A DNA stretch of 40,654 bases, taken from assembly GCA_030533105.1 (NCBI GenBank), contig JAUNJT010000001.1, positions 20,933 to 61,586 of the forward strand. The letters are read 5' to 3'. Below the pieces are notes generated by a model that saw nothing but the letters and a program-made list of their open reading frames with translations, made no database searches and was not told the origin of the DNA. The translations under genes and the position numbers were made by a program. Every line of letters begins with the position of its first letter. Position 1 is the stretch's first letter. Shown one piece after another: positions 35,142 to 40,654 of this stretch. The stretch is from Eggerthellaceae bacterium (GTDB taxonomy: Bacteria; Actinomycetota; Coriobacteriia; Coriobacteriales; Eggerthellaceae).

Positions 35142-35812
35142 CAGTCACCGTCTCCGTCGTGAAACTTTTTGAAACGCATGACAGTTAGCGTTATGCAGAG
35201 AATCGCCACGTATACGAGAGGTCCGACCCAGTAGTAAGGATTCGAGATGCTCACCGTGCCGTCGACGGCCGAACACGACCACAGGATGTACTCAAGCGCT
35301 ACGAAGCACACCGTTGCGACATAGAACCTGGTATGTCTCGTAATTCCTTTTGATCGATCCTCTTTAGTATTGAGGAGCGCGGAGAGGGAAAAGAGGGCAA
35401 TGCCCGACATCGCACAACCCATCAGGATGTTGAGTACCGGGTCGCCCGCAACGGCGACATACCATGTCGAGAGCGCTGCGATGACGATCGGGCCTATCCA
35501 TGCAGTCGGATTAATTGGAGAAAGGCCTTCCTTGCCGTAAACCTCAACGATGAGCAGCAGAAGGAACAGCTCCTCGGCCAACCACGCAAGTTCCTCGCCG
35601 TAGAAGTATTGAGGAGAATGCCCGAAAACGAATGTATAAATGGTCCAACAGGAATCGCCGAGCAACCCAGCGCCGACGAATCCGCGAGCAAACAGACGGA
35701 TCTCCGCACTCGGCCACGTGCGTTTCGCGAACATCATCGCCGCGCAGACGACGAGCACGGCGAGGCCGAACAAGTTCTCGATCTGCTCTATGTTGACATC
35801 GATGAAATTCAC
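35141..35812 (-). CDS. Polytopic membrane protein of unknown function
   Basis: A 223-residue protein with about seven hydrophobic segments and short polar loops; I do not recognise the family. The frame is open for a further 92 codons upstream, but that part is a very Arg-rich shadow of the preceding gene. The GTG at 35810-35812 (MNFIDVNIEQIENL when translated) is chosen because it overlaps the stop of the preceding gene (GTGA) and has GAGGA 9 nt upstream. It ends one base into the protease gene. Conspicuous features are a polar pair in TM segments (GEELAWLAEELFLLLLIVE) and a charged cytoplasmic tail (KKFHDGDGD). Lying between the candidate anti-sigma factor and PrsW, it could be a sensor or a partner of the protease; this is inference from position only. 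Confidence 0.75.
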   Translation of the reverse strand: MNFIDVNIEQIENLFGLAVLVVCAAMMFAKRTWPSAEIRLFARGFVGAGLLGDSCWTIYTFVFGHSPQYFYGEELAWLAEELFLLLLIVEVYGKEGLSPINPTAWIGPIVIAALSTWYVAVAGDPVLNILMGCAMSGIALFSLSALLNTKEDRSKGITRHTRFYVATVCFVALEYILWSCSAVDGTVSISNPYYWVGPLVYVAILCITLTVMRFKKFHDGDGD

Positions 35813-36198
35813 AGAGCGTTGTCCTCGCCAACGTCGGGATCGCTGTTGCCCTCGCGAGCGAAAACGACCTCGTCGGCATCCTCGCGGAGCCGATCCCTGA
35901 TTTTCACGCACAACAACGTCAAGGCAACGCCGAGGCAGAACGCAAGGATGCCGATGACGACGTATCCGAGCATCCCGCCTGAAGCCAGAATAGAACCGTA
36001 TGCGCCCGAGGTGCCCAACGTTGCAGTCGGCGCACTTCCGGAAACACTCGGAATGTAAAAGGCGAAACCGAAGATCGCCGCAACGCATGCGATTGTCGAG
36101 ATGCCCGACAAAACATATCCACGGCGTTGTGCCGTACGACGGCGCAGCGTTCTTGAGCGCGCCTGCACGGCAGCGATTCTCTCATCGGTCGAACGCAT
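35809..36198 (-). CDS. Small two-TM protein A, candidate membrane anti-sigma factor
   Basis: A 129-residue protein: cytoplasmic N terminus (RSTDERIAAVQARSRTLRR), TM1 (about 27-50), an outside loop of about 22 residues rich in Gly/Ser/Ala, TM2 (about 73-97, GYVVIGILAFCLGVALTLL) and an acidic cytoplasmic tail. No zinc anti-sigma (H-x3-C-x2-C) motif is present. Start ATG 36196-36198 follows GGGGAG and lies 17 nt inside the sigma factor gene, a tight overlap usual for sigma/anti-sigma pairs. It is paralogous to protein B in front of the adhesin. Being co-encoded with an ECF sigma factor and a PrsW-type protease makes an anti-sigma role the most economical reading, but no sequence hallmark proves it. 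Confidence 0.78.
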   Translation of the reverse strand: MRSTDERIAAVQARSRTLRRRTAQRRGYVLSGISTIACVAAIFGFAFYIPSVSGSAPTATLGTSGAYGSILASGGMLGYVVIGILAFCLGVALTLLCVKIRDRLREDADEVVFAREGNSDPDVGEDNAL

Positions 36199-36742
36199 TG
36201 GTCACTCCCCTCTTCGCTAAGAGCGGTTTCATGGCGGCCTTGCCACGCGAAACCAGGTTGTCCACCTGCTTGCGCGACTTGCCCATAACCGTGGCTGCCT
36301 GCTCGTAGCTCATCTCCTCAATATACACGAGATACAGCGCCTCGCGATAGTCTGCTGGAAGCTCGTCCAGACAGCTGCGTACGATGCGCGATGTGTCGGT
36401 CGTGAACACCGCGGCATCGACGCGATGCTCGTCTTCGGGATCTAGCTCAAGATGCTCGAAACTGAAAATGCGGCTGCGGCGCTCCAAATGGCGCAGGGCT
36501 AGGTTGCGCGCGGTCTTATACAGGTAAGGCCGAAAGCCCGCCACGGTGAAACGCGGGCGTTTGGCGATGATGCGCGAGAAAGCCTCGATCATGAGATCCT
36601 CGGAATCATGGAGGTCGTGAAGATAGCCGTTGATGTAAAGGGTGAGGCTGTCGCCATAGCGGTCCATGAGCGTACGCAGACCCGACTCCGCACCCGCGAG
36701 GAAGTCGTTGAAACAACGCTCATCTGTTAATTCATCGCGCAT
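36182..36742 (-). CDS. ECF-type sigma-70 family RNA polymerase sigma factor
   Basis: An alternative sigma factor that directs RNA polymerase to a small promoter set. Region 2 spans about residues 15-85, with DSEDLMIEAFSRI and FRPYLYKTARNLALRHLERR (core binding and -10 recognition). Region 4 (about 120-180) has LDELPADYREALYLVYIEEM and a helix-turn-helix SYEQAATVMGKSRKQVDNLVSRG for the -35 element. The two-domain layout without region 1 or 3 is that of ECF factors. The ATG at 36740-36742 is preferred (AGGA 5 nt upstream), giving 186 residues; ATG 36748 and GTG 36763 are alternatives. It heads the regulatory gene block ending in the PrsW protease and overlaps protein A. A TAAAAT box about 45 nt upstream could be its -10. 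Confidence 0.93.
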   Translation of the reverse strand: MRDELTDERCFNDFLAGAESGLRTLMDRYGDSLTLYINGYLHDLHDSEDLMIEAFSRIIAKRPRFTVAGFRPYLYKTARNLALRHLERRSRIFSFEHLELDPEDEHRVDAAVFTTDTSRIVRSCLDELPADYREALYLVYIEEMSYEQAATVMGKSRKQVDNLVSRGKAAMKPLLAKRGVTNAFDR

Positions 36743-36862
36743 TGGCATCCTACGAAAAACCACTACCGAAAAGCATTCGTAATTTTACCAGAGAGCTACG
36801 TTGAAAGACATTGGCGACAAGACAGACGGAAGGTCCCAGAAACCGTTTTGGCCGACCCAGCG

Positions 36863-36892
36863 AAAACGGCCCCGCTGCGTGGCGGGGCCGTT
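36863..36892 (-). terminator. Intrinsic terminator after the methyltransferase gene
   Basis: A perfect 10-bp GC-rich stem (arms 36882-36891 and 36866-36875, ACGGCCCCGC on the minus strand) with a 6-nt loop is followed by TTTTCGC. It lies 44 nt beyond the methyltransferase stop and insulates the sigma factor operon. Confidence 0.9.
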
Positions 36893-36935
36893 GCTTCCTC
36901 AGAGCGTTTCGACTCTATTTCTAAGGCGCAATCTG

Positions 36936-38027
36936 CTAGAACTTATACCTGCGGAACATTTCCTCGAAATCGAATTCGTCCTGCAGTTCCTCAAGCATAT
37001 CGTGGCAGGTGTAATAATCGTATGCCGCGCTGAAGAACTCCTCGATATTGCTCGGATCGGTGAGTGCGGGAACGTCGCAGCCGGATGACAGCCAGAAGTT
37101 GTCATAGCGATAGCAGTCATGCATGACTTCGTAGGTTGCCTTGCGGATGGAGGCCTTCGTGCCGCCGAAGAACTCCTCGGACGGGCTCACGTTGCCCATG
37201 ACCAACACGTCTTCCGGTGCCTTCTCGAGCATTTCCTTCAGCGTGATCTTGTCGCCGAAATGATAGCCCTTGCAGCCGATGTCGAAAATCTCCTCAGCCT
37301 GCAGCACCGTGTTGTTGCCGCAGTTGTGATAGAAGATCACGAAGTTCTTGTCTTGGCACTCTTCGACGATGCGCTTCATGTAGTCGCAAGAGAACTCGCC
37401 AACCAAAGCAGGCGAAAGGATGCCTGCCAATGGCTCGGCAACCATTATGCCGTGTGCACCGAGGGCCTTGTAGGCCTTGATGTAATCGATGATGAACGTG
37501 GTGGCCTTGTCGAGCACCGTATGCATCATGTCGGGTTCCTCGTAGCACAGAACCATTGCTTCGGTGATGTCAACCAAGCGGCCAGCCAAAGAGAACGGAC
37601 CGATGCATTCGGCGAACACGGGACGATCCTTGATGAGATGCAGCGCCATCTCGATACCGAGCAGGTAAGAGCCAGTGCGCCCCGTGCCCACCTCGGGAAT
37701 CACGAGAGCGTCGGCTTCGTCCTCATCGGTGACGAGAGCACCGGAGATGGTCGGGATCTCGTCCTCATGATAGATGCACTCAGCACCGAAGGCTTCGGCC
37801 TCAGCGGAAAGATCCATGTAACCCATGGCGATGCGCATGTCGTACTTTTCGGCCATCAATTTGATGCCGATTGCCTGACCGACGGGGTTCTTCGAAAGAC
37901 GCTCCACCGAAGAACCTAATACCGCGGCGGCAGGGAACGTCGCGATTGGCTGTGGAACCTTGTGACGTGTCGCGATGGCCGCGTTGCACCAGTTGTACAT
38001 GTTGGAAAACTTGCTGTTCGATGGCAT
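36936..38027 (-). CDS. MtaA/UroD-family corrinoid-type methyltransferase
   Basis: A 363-residue protein of the uroporphyrinogen decarboxylase superfamily, in the branch of methylcobamide:acceptor methyltransferases. The zinc-type HxC...C set of that branch is visible: FYHNCGNN (His and Cys, about residue 253) and WLSSGCDVP (Cys, about residue 326). Others of its hallmarks are HFGDK and VLVMGNVSPSE. True uroporphyrinogen decarboxylases lack these Cys ligands. Such enzymes move methyl groups from a corrinoid protein to a thiol or folate-like acceptor. No corrinoid protein or partner methyltransferase is nearby, so the substrate is open. ATG 38025-38027 (GGGAG, 6-nt spacer) is chosen over an 18-codon longer Arg-rich version. 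It is monocistronic. Confidence 0.85.
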   Translation of the reverse strand: MPSNSKFSNMYNWCNAAIATRHKVPQPIATFPAAAVLGSSVERLSKNPVGQAIGIKLMAEKYDMRIAMGYMDLSAEAEAFGAECIYHEDEIPTISGALVTDEDEADALVIPEVGTGRTGSYLLGIEMALHLIKDRPVFAECIGPFSLAGRLVDITEAMVLCYEEPDMMHTVLDKATTFIIDYIKAYKALGAHGIMVAEPLAGILSPALVGEFSCDYMKRIVEECQDKNFVIFYHNCGNNTVLQAEEIFDIGCKGYHFGDKITLKEMLEKAPEDVLVMGNVSPSEEFFGGTKASIRKATYEVMHDCYRYDNFWLSSGCDVPALTDPSNIEEFFSAAYDYYTCHDMLEELQDEFDFEEMFRRYKF

Positions 38028-38271
38028 TCTTTGCTCCCGTTCTCTTCGACTGCCTATTCGATATCGCGCAGCGCGCAACATCCGCGCAGCGCGTCATGGT
38101 GGGCGCGAGGACCCGCAGCTTACGCGCCCTTGCGCTGATAGATAATCGTAGGAAAACCCACCCCCAGTAAGCATGATACTCCTGATGGGGAAATACGGGG
38201 AGAGAGAACGTTGCCGTTTTATGGAAAGATATTACCTGCCGCCGCCACACCGTAATAGGCCATACGGAGTA

Positions 38272-38296
38272 CGGCGACGGGCAAGACCCGTCGCCG
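38272..38296 (-). terminator. Hairpin after ecfT
   Basis: A perfect 10-bp stem, CGGCGACGGG with CCCGTCGCCG, and a 5-nt loop lie 27 nt past the ecfT stop. No T run follows on the minus strand, so termination would be inefficient or need Rho. The rest of the 296-nt gap to the methyltransferase gene holds two copies of GCGCTGCGCG but no gene or riboswitch that I can recognise. Confidence 0.5.
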
Positions 38297-38323
38297 ATTC
38301 AGACAAACGGCGCAAAGGGTGAC

Positions 38324-39160
38324 TCACAGAATGCCCGCGAGCATCGTGTCTGCAACATTGCAGCCAATCACCGCCGCCAGCAAAATGACGATGGCAAGCA
38401 CCGCGAAACCATCTAAGCGCGTGAACTCCATGGGCTTTAGCCGCGTGCGCCCGACACCTCCGCGATAGCAGCGCGAATCCATAGCCTGGCTCAACGTGTC
38501 GGCGTGGCGGAACACGCTTGTGAACAGCGGGACGAGCAGCGCGGTCAGACCAGTGGTGCGACGCCTGTGCGCGCTCAACAGCTTGGATCCTCGGCTTTGC
38601 TGTGCGCGGCGAATGTTCGAAAACTCGCGCGAGAACTGCGGGATGAAGCCGAGCGCGATGCCCATCATGAGCGATATCTCACGCGCAGGCACGCCGAGAC
38701 GCTTGAAGGGAGTGAGCAGCTTCTCGAATGAATCGGCGATATCGATGGTCGTTGTGGTCAGCGTGTACAGGCACATGATCAAAAGGAACAACGTCAGGCG
38801 GATGCCGAAGAAGATCGCGTCATGCACGCCTTGCGTGGTGATAAGGATCGGTCCGGCACTTATAAGCTCTTCCCCACCGCTGACGAACAGCAAATTCAAG
38901 ATCATCGTGATGACAACGATGAACATAAGCGGGGCGATTGCGCGAAGCGCCGCGGAGATGGGCACTTTAGCGAGCGCGTAGCAGACAGCCGTGAACAGGC
39001 ACAGTGCGCACAGCGCAGCAGGCGACCATGCGAACAGGCCGATGATGGTCGCAATGAGAGCACCAAGGAATTTCGTACGCGGATCGAGCGCATGGATGGG
39101 GCTTTCGGTCTCGTAGTACGTCCCGAAGATGGCGCCCCTGCCAATGGTCCCTTTACCCAT
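38324..39160 (-). CDS. ecfT: Energy-coupling factor transporter transmembrane protein EcfT
   Basis: EcfT is the membrane scaffold linking ATPase and substrate-binding S component in ECF vitamin transporters. The 278-residue protein starts with a family-type SPIHALDPRTKFLGAL, has about five or six TM helices, and bears the coupling-helix motifs in its cytoplasmic part: FSNIRRAQQSRGS (A-R-G type) and SQAMDSRCYRGG (second A/S-R-G type), which dock into the ATPases. Start ATG 39158-39160 overlaps the preceding gene by 8 nt with GAGGTG as ribosome site; a longer frame up to 39259 is a shadow of the previous gene. Paired with the S-ATPase fusion upstream, it should complete a functional riboflavin-type importer if the single ATPase acts as a homodimer. 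Confidence 0.93.
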   Translation of the reverse strand: MGKGTIGRGAIFGTYYETESPIHALDPRTKFLGALIATIIGLFAWSPAALCALCLFTAVCYALAKVPISAALRAIAPLMFIVVITMILNLLFVSGGEELISAGPILITTQGVHDAIFFGIRLTLFLLIMCLYTLTTTTIDIADSFEKLLTPFKRLGVPAREISLMMGIALGFIPQFSREFSNIRRAQQSRGSKLLSAHRRRTTGLTALLVPLFTSVFRHADTLSQAMDSRCYRGGVGRTRLKPMEFTRLDGFAVLAIVILLAAVIGCNVADTMLAGIL

Positions 39161-40610
39161 TGCGCACCTCGTTTGCAGCAAGCATGTAGCGCGGCAGATC
39201 GAGACCAACCGAGCGCAGGTTGTCAGCGTTTTCGGGAACGAACACGGCACTCGGCGCATCTAGGAAGCGCTGCTCGCCATGATCTAAAACGAGCATGCGA
39301 TTGCAGTGAACGGCAAGATCGTCCATGTCGTGCGATACGAGCACGATCGTCGTTCCTGCGGCATGAAGCTCATCGAGCAGACCGAAAAGCGCCATACGTC
39401 CCGCCGGATCGAGACCCGCGCTTGGTTCGTCAAGCACAAGCACGTCGGGTTCCATCGCCAAAATGCCCGCGATGGCTGCACGACGCTGCTGACCACCCGA
39501 AAGCTCGAAGGGGTTCTTCGTGGCAAGTTCGCGCTCCAAATGCACCAAATCGAGAGCCCTCGCAACGCGACGCTTGATCACGGCAGGCTCGAGGCCTAAG
39601 TTACATGGCCCGAACGCCACATCATCCGCAACCGTCGAGGCGAACAGTTGGTATTCCGGATACTGGAAGACCACTCCCACGTGCGCGGGCACGTTGCGCG
39701 CATTATCTTTGTCGGCAAGGTCGAGGTTCTTATACAGCACGCGCCCCTTGCTTGGCTGGTTCAGACCATTCATGAGCAGCGTCAGCGTCGACTTGCCCGA
39801 ACCCGTTGCACCCGCGACGCCGAAGAAATCGCCACGCTTTATGACGAAATCGATGTCGTGGAGCGCATCCGTTTTGCCGTCATACGAAAACGAGACGTGC
39901 TCGAACGTCAGGATCGGGCCATCGAAACCATCTGCAGGCTCTTGCGCTCCGGCAAGCCCCTCGATGATTTCTGCAGGCTCTTCGTCCGACGCCTCGTCGG
40001 CATTCCAATACGTCGGGACAACGGTGCCGCCTACGTCCTCAACCTGTTCTTTCTTCGGAGTGATCAGGTTCGAGATGCTCTTGTAGCACAGCAAGGTGAT
40101 CAGAGAGTTGATAACTGCCTTGAGCGCATTGAACGGCAACAGGATGGGCAGGATCATCGCGATGATAGACTCGAGCGGCGTACCCGTGTACAAAGGAGTG
40201 ATGACGAGGTTGCCCAGAATCGCCATGCCGATAGACACTACACTGCCGACGATAAGGCCGATGATCGCACCGCGACGGCGATGGATCTTGCGGTAGATGA
40301 TTGCCGCAGGCAGCACATAGCCCACAACGACCAGGATGTTCATGACCGCGCCGGCAAGGTTACCTGCAATGATGCCATGAAGCAGCGCGGTGACCACGCC
40401 GATGATGATGCCCGGCCCCGCACCATACGCGAAGCCGCCTACCATGGTGGGGACGAAGCTCGCGTCATACTTCAAAAACGGCGCTGCGGGGAAAATCGGG
40501 AACTCGATGAAGGACAGCACCGTTGCCAGCGCGCAGAAAAGCGCCATGGTTACAAGCTGTCGGGTGCTCCAACGTGGAGCGTCTGATTGCGCACGTGAGT
40601 CGATAGGCAT
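39153..40610 (-). CDS. Fused ECF S component (RibU-like) and ECF ATPase
   Basis: A 485-residue fusion. Residues about 15-190 form a six-helix S component whose segment FPAAPFLKYDASFVPTMVGG resembles the riboflavin-binding RibU pattern (W/FLKxDxSxxP). An acidic linker (about 193-230) joins it to an ABC ATPase with Walker A GATGSGKST, Q loop FQYPEYQLF, signature LSGGQQRR, Walker B VLVLDEPSAGLD and switch His (VSHDMDD). Start ATG 40608-40610 (AAAGGGG, 8-nt gap) lies just after an FMN riboswitch, so riboflavin is the likely substrate. It overlaps ecfT. Only one ATPase is encoded here, unlike the usual EcfA/EcfA' pair. The reading frame extends to 40637, but that part lies in the riboswitch. Confidence 0.92.
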   Translation of the reverse strand: MPIDSRAQSDAPRWSTRQLVTMALFCALATVLSFIEFPIFPAAPFLKYDASFVPTMVGGFAYGAGPGIIIGVVTALLHGIIAGNLAGAVMNILVVVGYVLPAAIIYRKIHRRRGAIIGLIVGSVVSIGMAILGNLVITPLYTGTPLESIIAMILPILLPFNALKAVINSLITLLCYKSISNLITPKKEQVEDVGGTVVPTYWNADEASDEEPAEIIEGLAGAQEPADGFDGPILTFEHVSFSYDGKTDALHDIDFVIKRGDFFGVAGATGSGKSTLTLLMNGLNQPSKGRVLYKNLDLADKDNARNVPAHVGVVFQYPEYQLFASTVADDVAFGPCNLGLEPAVIKRRVARALDLVHLERELATKNPFELSGGQQRRAAIAGILAMEPDVLVLDEPSAGLDPAGRMALFGLLDELHAAGTTIVLVSHDMDDLAVHCNRMLVLDHGEQRFLDAPSAVFVPENADNLRSVGLDLPRYMLAANEVRNG

Positions 40611-40625
40611 AGTATCAGCCCCTTT

Positions 40626-40654
40626 CGTTTCTTCCATCCGGACTGTAACCGTTG
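40626..40654 (-). promoter_or_regulatory. FMN riboswitch (RFN element), 3' end only
   Basis: Minus-strand sequence at the window edge reads ACGGTTACAGTCCGGATG then GAAGAAACG, the conserved 3' block of the RFN element. The rest lies outside the window. The ribosome site AAAGGGG of the following gene begins directly after it, so FMN probably controls translation. Confidence 0.85.

Noticed and set aside
35813-36088. A 92-codon N-terminal extension of the seven-TM protein
   Set aside because: It is Arg-rich, out of frame with and fully inside protein A, and lacks a ribosome site; the coupled GTG at 35812 is far better.

Overview
The window looks like chromosomal DNA of a gut-type actinobacterium of the class Coriobacteriia, probably Eggerthellaceae. 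This is inferred from gene content (Fe-S aldo/keto reductase, corrinoid-type methyltransferase, ECF transporter fusion, giant LktA-like adhesin) and a moderately high GC appearance; there is no rRNA or other marker to prove it. Every protein gene is on the minus strand. Only a tRNA-Thr lies on the plus strand.

Layout, in minus-strand transcription order from the right edge: (1) 40654-38324, the end of an FMN riboswitch, then a fused riboflavin-type S component plus ECF ATPase, and EcfT. (2) 38027-36936, a single MtaA/UroD-family methyltransferase with its own terminator. (3) 36742-8229, a surface locus: ECF-type sigma factor, small two-TM protein A, polytopic membrane protein, PrsW-type intramembrane protease, a U-rich hairpin, small two-TM protein B (paralogue of A), and one uninterrupted 25.8 kb gene for a secreted, membrane-anchored protein of about 8,584 residues. 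The coding regions on each side of the hairpin overlap head to tail. (4) 8056-7031, an Fe-S aldo/keto reductase. (5) 6796-6970, promoter, tRNA-Thr(CGT) and terminator on the plus strand. (6) 6678-2914, a thiamine salvage operon behind a TPP riboswitch: cytX, thiM, thiE, thiD. (7) 2876-1, purine salvage: xpt, ade and the start of a guanine deaminase gene.

The housekeeping parts are conventional: uptake and salvage of riboflavin, thiamine precursors and purines, controlled by riboswitches where visible. The notable part is the surface locus. A sigma factor, two related small membrane proteins with cytoplasmic N-terminal motifs, a predicted PrsW site-1-type protease and a giant adhesin together suggest a regulated-proteolysis circuit controlling, and perhaps assisting, production of a near-megadalton surface fibre. 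The individual family assignments rest on visible motifs; the circuit is inference.
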